Below, one piece after another: positions 34,959-46,849 of a stretch of DNA of 64,000 bases (within the stretch, counting starts at the first letter, position 1; each line of letters opens with the position of its first letter). The translations under genes were made by a program, and so were the position numbers. Below the pieces are notes generated by a model, which made no database searches, was not told the DNA's origin, and worked only from the letters and a program-made list of their open reading frames with translations. The DNA lies in assembly GCA_029168955.1 (NCBI GenBank), contig JAPDOI010001758.1:1-64000 (forward strand). Reading direction: 5' to 3'. This stretch comes from Aplectana chamaeleonis (Eukaryota > Nematoda > Chromadorea > Rhabditida > Cosmocercidae).

Positions 34959-36110
34959 CTATAATGCTACGATGGAGTCATAACAGTACTGATTACCATT
35001 GGTGCAAGTGAAAAACGAAGGAGCGAAAAATCTACTTCTACTTCTAGAAATGTTATTATTATTACTATTATTGTTACAAATCGCAATCGATTCCAAGCTA
35101 GACTCCACAGTAATACTCGTGCTCATGGGCACCTGGAAAGAAAACAATCGCGTAACCATCTTCACCTCTTCAAACTTCTGAGGAAAGCATTCCATTCAAT
35201 CCGGATTCAAAACCGTCTTTGGGAATTCACGAAAAAAAATCAGCAGGTCTTAAGTGTCTTTGCGCACCTAAGCTTAAAGGTTCACGGTAAACATTGTTTT
35301 TAAGTTTTCAGAGTTAAACACTACGCTGGCAGATGCTGGAGGGGATTGGTTCAAAGCAAGCAGCGAAACCGTGCCAGGAATCGATAAAAACGGCGCAAAG
35401 TGAAGATTTCGTTAGCCCAGTAAGCCTACGTAGACCGAACCGCCCCCGTTCTGAACGGGCTTCGCCACGTTCAGCCTAATCGATTCTCGCACATTTCGCC
35501 ATTAGCGCGCGCTTGCGGAAACTAGTAGTGCGAGTGAACTCGTCAGCGCCCTATACCTATACGTACGTTAGAAACCGCTATTTTAGCTTATTCTGATAGT
35601 TTTTCTTCGCTGTTTCTTCACTGTTCGTTGACTCTCGAAAAATCAAACCCATTTTTGAGTCGAACTCGTATATGATATTCAGCGTAACACTGTCTTCAAG
35701 AGACCGCATGCCCACACTGCGCACCCACGCCGTTAATTCGATTTTGTCGTCGTTATTTTGAAAGAAAAAAATTCCTTCCAATTTTAGCTGGAAGACTCGT
35801 ACGAAAAAAAAACACATACTACTGGTGGGTAGACATTAAGCACTTTGAATTTCTTTTGTACGAGTTCATTGATAACGACGATGCCGGTTCACTTCCCCTG
35901 TCTGACGAACTTCCGGTTACAAGGCCGAATATTTAGAATTCAATCAAAAACTTTGTGAGTATTTCCAGTAAATCTCACCTTGATACCAGCTCTCGATTTC
36001 GCCCTAATATAGGCCACCACAAGAATAATGATCAGTGCCGTTAGCAATACTGCAACGACACATGCCGATACAACATTGAATACCGATAAACGCACGTTAG
36101 AGTCGTGAAT
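34959..36110 (-). CDS. 3' end of a single-pass membrane protein, last two exons
   Basis: The exon at 36110-35979 (44 codons, phase 0 at both ends, acceptor ATTCTTCCAG, donor AAG|GTGAGA) encodes a strong transmembrane helix: VVSACVVAVLLTALIIILVV, followed by the basic stop-transfer stretch YIRAKSRAGIK. The next exon ends at a TAG at 34959. It may start at 35177 (TTTCCTCAG) or, with a better pyrimidine tract, at 35132 (TTTTCTTTCCAG); both keep the frame. It gives a short, Ser/Asn-rich cytoplasmic tail (CNNNSNNNNISRSRSR). With a type I layout the extracellular part lies upstream, at higher coordinates, but I could not identify it. No family is recognised. The intron contains a TTAA-flanked transposon. 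Confidence 0.5.
35278..35694. repeat. TTAA/TTCA-flanked element (family B) in the membrane-gene intron
   Basis: TTAA at 35274-35277 and TTCA at 35695-35698. It begins AGGTTCACGGTAAACA and ends AGCGTAACACTGTC. It matches 15458-15904 in the same orientation (CATTAGCGCGCGCTTGC, TTTTTGAGTCGAACTCG). Confidence 0.8.
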
Positions 36111-36542
36111 CTGGAAGAATTTTCTGAGTCAGACAGTCATCACATACCCAAATTCAGATGACAATTGATGGAAAGCCTAAAGCAGCGAAGGCATAGTCTT
36201 GATAAAAATGGCGCCCGTTTTCTGTTCAAGCTCTTCTTTGTGGCTCACATGGAAGACACATAAAATGACATAAAAGCGAGGGAATCGAAACCTCGGAGGG
36301 AATCCTTACAAGGGAAGTATGTAAAGCGTATGTCGGATCTGCAGAAACGAAGTGTATTGTAGGTATATCTCGGGGATCTATAAAAAATCTGTGCAGTACC
36401 CCATCGCGAGCTGCTACTTCCGAGAAGGTATAGGCTAAAGACGGTCGTTTTTGTGCTTTTTGCAACCAAAATGCTCTCAACTCTCGCCGAAATCCGAGAA
36501 TGGACCTCATAATCGTGTTCAGAGCCCAAAACAACCCCCTTG

Positions 36543-37023
36543 AAGGTTCACGATAAAAAAATGTGGTTCAGTTTCCACTAGGAATGGGTAGTGGAGGGGC
36601 ACAATGTAACGTTGACGTCGAAAGAACGCATGAAAACGAGTCAGGAAGAGACCCAAAAAAGCCTGAAGTTGCCTTTTTGAGCGCAAGGCAAACCCCAAAA
36701 GCGCAATGCCGCCCTCTAACGCGAACAAATGAAAACTCGAGATCGCGAGATGAACGATGGTTTCCGATTTATAGCCCCGTTCTTCCCTTCATTCTCAACT
36801 TCTCTTTTTGTTCAGGTCAGCTAGCATACATCAGCTGCAAAAGACGGAAGTTACAAGCCTCGGACAACCCGTCCAGCATAGTTACCCAGCTCAATTTTTG
36901 AGGGACCAAAACTTCGTTCCCAGAAGGTCTTGTACGATTCCAGAGACATCATTGGAATCAGCATGGGAACGTTTTCAAGATAGGCTAAAAACATACAAAA
37001 GATTCCTATCGTGTACACTGCCT
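36543..37023. repeat. TTAA-type element (family A)
   Basis: The right end GTGTACACTGCCT is followed by TTAA at 37024-37027; the left end is near AAGGTTCACGATAAAA. It is the inverse of 51916-52402: GTTACAAGCCTCGGACAACC, GACATCATTGGAATCAGCAT. Confidence 0.8.
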
Positions 37024-37027
37024 TTAA

Positions 37028-37471
37028 AGGTAGGGTTCTCGATGAAAACAACTTGAGCTCTCTTTATCAGAATGTAGATTTGGTAACCACAAAAGTAAAA
37101 ATAAGTGAAAAAACCGGAAATTTGCGAGAAAACACCCAAAAACAAGGTACAACGGCTAATTACCGGTGTCGGCCGGCCCCCTAGTTATCGAGGTTTTCAT
37201 TAATGCTTGCTTATCCGCCATTTAATTTGCTGCTAAAGTGGTCAGTAGTCTCCAGAAATGCTCAGAAATTGCTTTAGAGACAAAATATGTAAAAAGTTGG
37301 CAAAAGAGGCTTTTACGCAAATCTGGAAATTTGTGAGGGGGACGACACCAATCAAGAGCTTGTTCCTAAGCGTTTTTTCACCAATTTTCTACTTATCTTC
37401 ACTTTGGTGATGACCATATCTATCATCCCATGCGAGTAGCACAACAACCAATTTTATCAAGAACCCTGCAT
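37028..37471. repeat. TTAA-flanked element (family I), abutting family A
   Basis: It shares the TTAA at 37024-37027 with the preceding element and has its own TTAA at 37472-37475. Inverted ends: AGGTAGGGTTCTCGAT and ATCAAGAACCCTGCA. It is related to 5405-5843. Confidence 0.8.
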
Positions 37472-37699
37472 TTAAGTGAAGTTTGTTTGAAAGCACTTTT
37501 CCTAATTTCCTTACTTTGCAGAGGCCTCCTAAACAGGCAGCAGCGACCGTTTATCCATATCGTTTATCAAGCTGAATACGCATGAAGTTGGTACGTTGAC
37601 ACATAATAAAACTCGTAGAACACTTGTACTGGCATAACAGTGTGATGGAACACGTGCTGCTGCCTATTTTGTTTTCTCCAGATGGACAACATTTTGGAC

Positions 37700-38540
37700 T
37701 GGATACTCCGTTGAGCGTTTATTCAAAGCAATTAGGTGGTTCCAAGAGCACCTAAGGAAAATGTTCCAGATTTGACTTAAAACCCTCCGAAAGAGGTTAC
37801 TAGGGGCGCTGCTCTTGAATCTGAGCTTTATTTGTCGATTTTCAGAAGTTTTCGACATAATTCGTTCGAAGCATCCCAGCGGGGGAAATTGTGATGAAAC
37901 GCGACTTTCGAGATTTCAGGAACGCTGAGAGTGATGCGGCTAAAACGGTTCCTCTTTGTGTCACTTGGAGTGCTTAACACGAATCTCAGGTTTCTGTTTG
38001 TCGATTTTCCAAAGTTTTCGGCTTAATTCGCTCAAAGCATTCCAGCGGGGGAAAGATTTGAGGGCGAAACGTCACTTTCGAGATTTCCGGATTTCTTGGT
38101 TAGATTTGCCTCAAAATCATTTCCTGGAGGTAATTTGACGTGTTTTACACGAATCTGAGGCCCGTTTGAAGATTTTCCACAGAATACGGTACATTACGGT
38201 GGTTATAAGGTAGTTAGACCAATTTCTCAGATTTGACTCAAAATTTGTGTCCGGCGGCTGGCTATTCGGGGTGGTGAATACGATTTTGATAACCATTTTC
38301 TGATTTTCAATTTAATAGGGTACGTTTTGCTCCATGGATGGCATATTCCCTACCGTAACCTATAGTAAACCTCAGATTTTCGAGAAACAGACCCCAGATT
38401 CGTTTTCAGCACCCAATATTATCGCTGCATAAAAGTTTTTAGCAAAATCCGAAATTTTTTGAGAGCACCTCAAAAAAGTCTTTTCGTGAAGCTTGAAAGA
38501 CGCTCACAACTTCTTGGAAATTGCAGCTCGGGGGGGGGGA
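37700..38540. repeat. Dispersed repeat family F
   Basis: Contains two or three variants of GAATCTxAGGxxxxTTTGTC followed by TCGATTTTC, then GTACGTTTTGCTCCATGGAT and CGTTTTCAGCACCC, in the same order as 31010-31640. Confidence 0.65.
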
Positions 38541-38689
38541 GAGACCGCATAGTTTTACTATGGATTTCCGGGTGATACTGACAAAACAATTCGTTTTCGC
38601 AGATGGGTCCTACGCTTTGTATACTTTCCTTGTTAGGCAGTTTCCGTAAGAGTGGAGGTTCTGGTCAAAACAGGATCTGAACTCGGGAG

Positions 38690-38817
38690 TATGGCCGGGA
38701 TCATACTCACCGCGACCAGCGACGGCGACAGTGCATATCAGGCAAATCGATTTCACGTCGATTTTGATGGTAAATACTAAGTCGCGTCGCTCGTCGCTGG
38801 AAGTATGATCCCGGCAT
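38690..38817. repeat. Palindromic MITE
   Basis: GCCGGGATCATACT, then GCGAC-rich arms, is mirrored at the other end (AGTATGATCCCGGC). It resembles the larger GCGAC-rich element at 46850-47145 in composition. Confidence 0.75.
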
Positions 38818-39366
38818 AGAACCATTCTTACGAAATTTTTCAGATCGCCCATCAGCTCTGCTCCCAACGTAAATTCTACTCTGACGAGCCGCCATCATTA
38901 GCGGGTACTCATGCGGCATTCGCGACACGTCCGTTCAGCAAGGTTGTTAACGCGGTAAACAACGAACCGCCGCTCACTAACATGAATCGGTGAAGCGATC
39001 ATATCCTCTGTAAAAATTCGAAATTCTCACCCCTCCTTGCGCGCGCGCCTCGCGCGACCCACCAGCCTCCTTCTACCCTCTGTAGCTGCCTATAACCTCC
39101 ATTCCCCCCCCCAGCAAGCGTAGAACTCATAAGAACTTCGCGTTTTCACAGCCTGTACATACTATCTAGATCGTGAGCAAACTCCTTATCAGCAGCGGGA
39201 GACTTCTGAGTATTGGCGCACCAGTACTATGCCCACTTTCCCGCAACCCTAGTTCGCGATGGTAAATGGAAATATGTATCTCCCCTGCAACAGCATTTTT
39301 TAAGAGCCCGATTGCGTGCAGAAAACAGAAAACGACACTTTCGGATGACTGCTACTCTCATTACAG

Positions 39367-39563
39367 GGAAGAGGATTATTGGAGCGTATCTACCTACCGT
39401 CGACATATTATGAAAATCCATTTCTTCACGATTCCTCCGTTCAGCTATACCCACCAGAAAAGCCGGATTGCTCATTCCGTCCTGAAAAGGAGATCATTTA
39501 TCTGAGCGTCATCATGGGAAGATATGAACTCGAGTTTATTCTCTTGAACTATTCTCTGCATGG
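39367..39563 (+). CDS. Candidate internal exon, unidentified
   Basis: The frame is bounded by a good acceptor (CTCATTACAG) and a good donor (GG|GTGAGC) and stays open for 65 codons plus two bases. The translation looks like a genuine protein segment: GLLERIYLPSTYYENPFLHD, then LYPPEKPDC and a hydrophobic beta-like GRYELEFILLNYSLHG. No family is recognised and no partner exon was found. A minus-strand frame across the same bases is also open but lacks such clean splice sites. Confidence 0.35.
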
Positions 39564-39599
39564 GTGAGCCAAGTGTAGCAAAGAGGCAAAGATGGTGAC

Positions 39600-40960
39600 C
39601 CAAACAACGGGAAACTGATACGCAGAGAAAGGTGAAGTATTTTTCAGATTACTGGCAGCAAAAATGAGTGTGGTGTTGTCCTCGACCTTTTCTGGATGAC
39701 AAGTTGATTATACTTGTGTATCAACAGTTCAGGCTAGTGCTGCTATAAGCTATAAGCTCGGTGAGAAGTACCATAACCGACCAACTCTTCACACACCTTC
39801 CTTCTCACAAATTACTTCAAAAATCAATCTCAACTACTAGCAAAGTTAGGCTTTTTGTAACCGCTATTTTCTGAGGCCTGTTGAATTCTTAGCATTATTA
39901 TAATCCTTGTTGCGACGGTAATTATTGTTATATGAAGACAATCACTTAAATATGTATCTTACGATACGCATACATAAACTACTGGTTACGGTTTGTTAAG
40001 GCTCATCACAAACCGCACTCAGCACACACAATTACCCAGAATTTTGATTGCCCAGCTCTTAGAATGTTGGACTAATAAAACTGCTAGGGTATCGACACTC
40101 AAGTTAAGACTACTTACTCAGAAGATTAACTTGAAAAAATCCTAACCCAGATTCACCTGCTTGCCATCAGAAGGCTTTCAGACTCATGGCAGTGACATCA
40201 CAAGAAGGTGTCCTAGACGTAACTCTTGATTAGTATTCAGAGTGAATTTGCGAGACTTCGCCTATGATAACTTCTTATTTCCCTTGAATTCGAATTAAGA
40301 ACGTAAAAAAATAATTCAAAACTATTTGGAGTCAATCAATGTATTGTACTTTATGGTTTCGAAAATAATAAATTTATGAAGACAAAATTCTGGAAAAAAA
40401 ATGCATATCGTATAACCTATTAACGATAAGCTCCCAGAAATCGCCTTCTTGGCCGCAAGTAGGAAACTTTAAGCCTACTCATGATCAGTGTACCTTTCAC
40501 AATTTTTTTGACATCCGACATCGCACGCGGCGCCCACTGTATGCGGTAGATCAATTGATAGTATCGATCACACCAACATCAACGAATAAATTTTGCAGCG
40601 ACGTTGAACACCGCAGTGCGGCGCTGACCGAAGTCGCAGCATTATCCTATAACGTGTCGGGTGACGTCGTTCGGCAAACTGTGGAAGGGACTTTACACTA
40701 GATTCTACTGCTCCCTCCGCCGTTAGCTCCAATTTAATAATATAATTAAGTGGCAGTTTTACGTTACAATATTATAACAATACAAAATAATTTATAACAA
40801 TAATTTAGCAGTATACTTATTTCTATTTTCAACAATATTATATTGACATTTAACAAAACTCAACCACAATAAAATTATATTCTGAGCAACGAATGCGAAT
40901 TTATAGAAAAAACGGCTAACGAAACATTATTCGAACATCTTTTGGTATCCTTTTTTTTGA
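39600..40960. other. AT-rich stretch without recognised features
   Basis: No open frame of note, terminal repeat or palindrome was seen. The part from 40740 to 40920 is especially rich in AATATTATA/ATAACAAT words. Confidence 0.35.
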
Positions 40961-40976
40961 CTCTAAAGGCAGCGTC

Positions 40977-41533
40977 CGCGCAAAGAACCGCACTTGGTTT
41001 TTACTTCTCAATCCAATCTTTCTACAAAGTGAAGATAGTTGCGAAAGCTTGAGATCTCAATGCTGAGTATTCATAATTCTATGGCCTCTTGAAAACCGCT
41101 CCGTGGTCAGAAAAGGCGTTCTTCCGATCGATCATCTAGCATGAGGAGCAGAAGCGCCAAATCAGGCTCCGGCGAATCCGAAATTCCATATTCTTTAATT
41201 AGAAAAATCCTCAAGTTCAAACGTGCGTACTGGGAGCTTCCTATTATTAGAGAGTTCCTGACATTGAAAAGGCCAAAATAGGTGATGAACATAAGAAGTT
41301 ACGGGGGCTATACATTTTCGGACGTCCAGAATTTCCGACATTTGTGTATTACCCAAGACACACCGGACAGACGTGAAAAAAAGGACCATGAATGCTCCGG
41401 AATTTTCAAACGAGTTTTTCTACGAAATTTGAGTGTTTTTGCGTGCCTTTTGCGATATGTCACAACCTGGTGCGTATAACTGCGCAAAATAGTGAAAAAA
41501 CTTGCACACGGTTTTTTTACGCGTAAGCTGCCT
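40977..41533. repeat. TTAA-type non-autonomous element (family J)
   Basis: CTAA at 40973-40976 and TTAA at 41534-41537. Inverted ends: AGGCAGCGTCCGCG and CGCGTAAGCTGCCT. Open frames inside show no transposase motif. Confidence 0.75.
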
Positions 41534-41650
41534 TTAACTTGTCGTGCAAATGAGTCTTGTCGTGAATTCAAGCAGTTGTTTCTCTGCAAAGAAAAGGTAG
41601 AGAAAGCTGAAAGTGTGATGCTGTTTATATGTACTCCGTTGATGCCTACA

Positions 41651-41858
41651 TACATAGTTCATCTACACAATCGCGTTCAGTCCGCGAAGTGCACGCGGAC
41701 TGAATGCGATTGCATAGATGAACGCGGCGAAAAAAAGGCAAACAACCCGGGTGATCCGACATCTCTGTCTGAGGATCCTCGAAACCGCGCCGCAACACGC
41801 TTTCGCAATCAGCGTGCACTTTGCGGACAGAACGCGATTGCATAGATGAACTGTATAG
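41651..41858. repeat. Palindromic element with sub-repeats
   Basis: AGTTCATCTACACAATCGCG and CGCGATTGCATAGATGAACT form the ends. A further inverse copy (AATGCGATTGCATAGATGAAC) lies directly after the left arm, and CCGCGAAGTGCACGCGG forms a small inner palindrome. Confidence 0.75.
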
Positions 41859-42327
41859 ACACAATAAGGAAGAAACGGCTAATTAAGAAGCAAGCCATCC
41901 AAGCTAGTATGACCCACCGGTGGCTCAAGGCATACGGTGACGTATCATTGCGCGCGGTTCAAATGTGCAGTCAAGCCAAATTAGGCGTTTTCGTCAATGT
42001 GTTGGTCTTTGAACTTCAGAAAAATTGAACAGAAGTTCCTTCTCACTAAATGAAACACCATTATAAAGGTCTTGCGATGGCGATCAAAAATTATGGGCCT
42101 GAAATTTCGGCTTTGATGCATGAGCGAGGAATGAAGTGGCGTTGAGTGCCTAATGAGTTATCGCGGATCGGAGCTGCGATAAACTGTTTTGCTTCAGTAC
42201 AGTTCCTTTCAAGCTACCACTTTATCATTTTTGTCTTACGAGTTTTTCACAAACCACTGTTTTTGCTTTATCATACACCAGTACCGAAATGTATATATCA
42301 ATGTGTTCAGAAGGTATGGAGGCTTAA

Positions 42328-42500
42328 AGGCATCGTGCGCGCTGTGAACCACTACCCGTTTTTTTGGGTTTGAATGATTGGCTGGACCCACCTAACAAAG
42401 TTAAAAGAGTTGGATGGGTCACCAAAGCACTATTCTGAGTATTAGGTCGAATGTGCCAAATTCCGTCAAAAGAGGAAGGCACTTCGACGGTCATCTGACA
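42328..42500. repeat. One arm of the AGGCATCG element (family K)
   Basis: TTAA at 42324-42327 is followed by AGGCATCGTGCGCGCTG and CCGTTTTTTTGGGTTTGAAT, matching the ends of 60678-61129. The other arm is missing. Confidence 0.7.
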
Positions 42501-42945
42501 CTATTTCTTGTCAGCCATCTTATAAGTAACTGATCAACAATTGATATAGTTCTTATGAGGGGAGTTGATGGAATATACTATACGATTACGTGAAGAACGA
42601 CTTTTCTACACACATCGATTAACCTTTCATTCTCCACAAATCGCTTGAAAGAAAGATGATCTTCATTTGATGGTGCGATAGTTGGTCAACACAGCAATTG
42701 CTATCGATCCACTCTTCATTTGTCAGAAGTCAATTCAGGGAATTTCGGGTCGAAAATGTAGTTTTCAGTGATTTTTTTGCAGTTTTTAAACGTAGCTGTT
42801 ATATAGGACGTTCGGTACAGAGCTTCGGGTCTCCGAACGGCTCATTCTTGTTCTAACACGATATCATTGACAAGTTTGGTCAGCTTAGTGTTTGAATGCC
42901 CTCTGCAGCAATAGTATATAGCAATGTTCTGACGAGTCGTTGTAA

Positions 42946-43248
42946 GGCGCTATTCATACTTCTCAACGCCAGCGCTTCTTGCGCTTGCGGATATTTTGAG
43001 TGCTCCAGCGGAGACGTCATGACGGAGCGAAAAAGGGGAGCCTAAATTCCAAACAAGCACATTCTGTGCACGTGTTCACAACCGTGGTAGCAAAGGATAG
43101 TACTGGAACCAAATATTATGAAACGGAATGAAATTGATGGTGTATTAATAAGCTACGGCGGAGCGGGTGTTAGCTGCGTGTCGCGTGAGCGTGTCGTCAG
43201 GCCATTCACACTCCAACGCCACGTCCGTTGAGGAGTATCAATAGCGCT
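42946..43248. repeat. Diverged GGCGCTATTCATACT MITE
   Basis: The ends GGCGCTATTCATACTTCTCA and the inverse of GCGCTATTGATACTCCTCAA match 22629-22998. The interior shares CTCCAGCGGAGACGTCATG-type text. Confidence 0.75.
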
Positions 43249-43259
43249 AAGCAGCAATA

Positions 43260-44600
43260 ATTTTGATCGTGTCAAGGTTGGATCAAGTCGAACTTGTATG
43301 ATCGAAAAGTGTACTAATCACGGTAATTTCTCCACATTGAAGAAATCGGCGAACTTTCACCCAATTGCGCGTCGCCGAAATTGAAATTGGTCGCGTCGTC
43401 ACGTGTGTAGTGCTTCATGATATAGTGTACCGTGTCATGACGGTAGCGTCCCACAGGAAGCGTACACCGAGCCATGAAAAGTGGGAAGCGCTCAACGAGC
43501 AGCGAGTGCAGCAACGTGGAGAATAAGGAATGCTCCGTTTAGGGCGTCTGCGCTTTTTTGGGGAGAAGCGTTCCCCTCAGAATGTGTGCAGAGTCTTAAA
43601 GGTGATCAGCGCAACATGGGAAGCGTGCGCCGCGTCATTGAGATTGGGATAGCGCATCGTTGGGGCAGGGGGTGGGGCGAGCGCGCTTTGTGTAAAGTGC
43701 CTGGCTCTCAAAAAGAAAAGTACTGCGCGACTGAGTAGTGAAAATGAGGAGCGCCTTGTTTGGAGCCTGCCCAGAGTCTTGGGAAGTGAGTAGCGCTTGG
43801 TAACAAGCGTGCGAAGCATGTATGCAAACGAGTCGCGAACGGTTCGCTAGATGCTGAAGAATGTAAATGATCAACCCAAGTGAACATGTTCATCATAATA
43901 GGCCACGTGCGTGTTGATAACCATTATATCAAGCTATGCTGTGAAGACCGCAGGAGAATTCTTAGAGAATGTGGATTGCTAACCGAATACGATAGAGTGA
44001 AAACTCGATAAACAGGATAACTTCTGACAGGATTAACACTGAATATTAGACAACATAAAAATACGTTAATGTTGAGCTGGTGTCCACCGGATCTTCGAGC
44101 ATTCAGTGCTTTCTCACTGCCATTTACGTAGCTAAAATTACATGAAACAAGCCGTAGACAGGTGTGGATTCACAAACATGGGAAGAGGTTCCTCACTATA
44201 TACATTAGAAACAGTACTACTACACTACTAGACTAGGGCATTTCACTTTCTATTGGGTTACTCGGGTTAAGACCACATAGATGGCCTCCTTCAACACTTG
44301 AAACGGTGAAATCAAAATGTGGCTACTTGTTGAATGCCGACAGCCCTAATTTCTCTGAGGTCCAACGCCTACGTAGATCCCTAACGTGAAAAAAACTGAA
44401 ATGCTACCGCTACCTTTCACAAGCGCGCTAAGTGTTGATCAGCTCGCATTGAGTTGAGATGTGATGAAACCCGTACCAGGCTTCGGCGCAGGGTGTGGAG
44501 CTCTACAGACGGGGTTCTAAGCTACGAAGGGGTGGAGGTGGGCCTAAGCTCCACCTGGCGATCAACAAAGACTATTCTGAATGGGGATACACTCTATACA
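43260..44600. other. Stretch without recognised genes
   Basis: Open frames of 62-85 codons on both strands at 43314-43896 overlap each other and have no family features; GAAGCGCT and GTGCGxAGCG words suggest an unclassified repeat. Confidence 0.3.
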
Positions 44601-44609
44601 GTTTACCGT

Positions 44610-45034
44610 AATGTTAAAAGGACTTGGTGCGGTTGCGGTCACACACTAAAACTACGGTGGAGGACGCCTAATTTCATTATCAATCGACAGCACACTTTAT
44701 TTTTGGGGTCAGTTACCGTTTTTTCTTTTTTTTCTTGTTCACTTTGGCATTACTGTTGTTTCCGACTCTTACATTATTACGAATAGGGGCTTTTCTTGAT
44801 GTGCGAGAGAAATTTAGAGTTTTGAAAAAACACTTCGAAGCCCGAACAAACAGCTAATTTCCCTCACGCCCTGAGAATAGCCCCCATTCGCAATATTTAA
44901 ACAGTTAGAAATAAAATTAATGCGGAAAAAATCGTATATTACAGAGAAAACCACCTGTAATCAATAACGAAATTAGGCGTCCTCCACCGTAGTTTTAGTG
45001 TGTGACCGCAGCCGCACCATATCCTCCTAACATT
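44610..45034. repeat. Inverted-repeat element, arms about 75 bp
   Basis: AATGTTAAAAGGACTTGGTG, then CACACACTAAAACTACGGTG and GAGGACGCCTAATTTC, is mirrored at 44960-45034. The loop of about 270 bp has no coding features. Confidence 0.88.
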
Positions 45035-45105
45035 GCTGTCAACTGTACTTTTACATTCCATGTACGACTTTCTGTGAATCTCGGCATTATTGGTCGTTAG
45101 TATGT

Positions 45106-45285
45106 GTGAGATGTTAGTAGAACCAAATCCAAGACGTTAGTAGATTTATTCGGTTACCGTTTCGGCATTATCGCCTTCGTCGGAACTTTACTCGCGCGAG
45201 TAAGGTTCCGACGAAGGCGATATAGCCGAAACGTCAACCGAATAGATCTACTAACGTCTTGAATTTGGCTCTACTAACATCTCAC
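45106..45285. repeat. Near-perfect 180-bp palindrome
   Basis: GTGAGATGTTAGTAG, CAAGACGTTAGTAGAT and GCCTTCGTCGGAACTTTACT run to the centre at about 45196, then the same text returns inverted to CTACTAACATCTCAC. There is almost no loop, so one strand can fold into a 90-bp hairpin. Confidence 0.95.
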
Positions 45286-45289
45286 ATGT

Positions 45290-45575
45290 ACTTTTACATT
45301 TTCGGATTTTATTCGAAAACTCGACTTTCCGAGTAATTCGGAATTTTAAAGTTTTCGACTTTCCGACTTTTTGAATAAATCGGGCATTCGAACTTTTCGA
45401 ATAATTCGAGATTTTGACCTTTCCTAACATTCAACTTTTCGAATTATTAGGAATTTGGTACTTTTTGAATATACGATTTTTCGATTTATTCGGAACTTGG
45501 ACTTTTTCGAATATTCGATTTTTCGAATAATTCGAAGTCAACTTTTTCAGTCGAATCATTTTTCGAATCATTAGG
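45290..45575. repeat. TTCGAAT-rich tract
   Basis: Irregular repeats of GACTTTTCGAATAATTCG-like words, period about 25-35 bp, degenerate. Confidence 0.65.
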
Positions 45576-46849
45576 TTTGGTCAAAGTATAGTATAGAGTG
45601 TTTAGAATCAGTTTTTCATAAAGGTTTCGATTATACTCCCAATTTACTCAAGATGGTGCTAAATTGAGGAAAACAAAGAGCAGACCACGTCGCGTTCCTG
45701 GGGATACGATCAAAATTGGTCTTCTCCACACCTCGTGCAGTACACTGACCCAGATTAACTATACAGAGGTCCACTCAAACCCGCTGGTACATGTAGGCCA
45801 GCAGGATCGATGATTTGAAGCTTGTCAAAAGATGCATTAAATCAGATTTCAGGACCACCGATTTCCGAGGATGGACTCTTACTAAATCTAATGAATCGAA
45901 AGTAAGAAATGATAGACTTCGAGAAAAAATGACAACCAAAACGTTCAGGGTTCGCATGCGAAGCGACGGTTGCCAGGATCAAGAGTACATATGTATATGT
46001 CACATAAATCCTGTCTTGACTTACATATATAGAAAAAGCGGCTTGACGAGGAAGCCTCTTCGGCGCAAAATCTATCATCTTTTTTGCTTTAGTGAGTGAC
46101 CAAAATGCACCGTAGACGAGGCCCTAAACTTTATTCGTACCAGGAGGTCTTCAATAACGTAGGGGAAGCATTTTGCTTCAACAACCCTGGCAAGAAAATG
46201 GGATTTTCTTGTCAGCTCTAATCGAGAGGGAGGAAAATATTATTTATTTAGAAAGACTTATAGGAAATAATGGTATGGGACGAAAGCTGTGTAGTTTTGG
46301 TTTTGTATTTTTTCTCGCTAATCTCAGTTTGTTTAGATTAATATGTGCATGAGTTGTAAAGAGTATTTCTACCTATACTTACTTTTCCTTGCCGTTTCTC
46401 TTCAAATCCCTTTACTTTCAAGTTCCACATTTGAATTTAGCGTTTGTTCCAGATATTGAGTAAAGCCAAAAGTTTATTTTCGCCTACTGTGTATGTAGTA
46501 GGGCACCAAATCACTTATTATTGATGAAACATCTGACTCATCTGTGAGCTACATATTTAAGAGCACCGAAACAAGTATGCGGAAATGCTCCAATCAAGCA
46601 AAAATTGCATTTTTGTGAAATTTTCAACTTCTGCAAGTTTCCTCAACAGACGCAGAGTTTCACAAACCTAGCATCGTGATTAAAGATCAAAAAAAAGTTT
46701 TTTGGTCAACGATATTTGTTTCGTGATTTATGGAGCGCTGTTTGGAAAATAATCCCCCAAGTTCGATAATAATACCGATTCTACGCCATAAATCGAAGGT
46801 TTGGAGCCGGTAGTATTGGAAGTTGTGAAAAGAAACCGACGCAAACTAA
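45576..46849. other. Stretch without recognised genes
   Basis: The only sizeable frames (45815-46099 plus, 45842-46078 minus) overlap and have no family features. AT-rich from 46200 on. Confidence 0.3.

Noticed and set aside
38711..38880. Possible 56-codon minus-strand exon upstream of the transmembrane exon, with CAG acceptor and CGCG|GTGAGT donor
   Set aside because: Most of it lies in the palindromic MITE at 38690-38817, and its donor phase does not fit the phase-0 transmembrane exon without another unseen exon.
41846..42028. Possible helix-turn-helix fragment of a mariner-like transposase
   Set aside because: The resemblance is limited to a few residues and no catalytic block follows.
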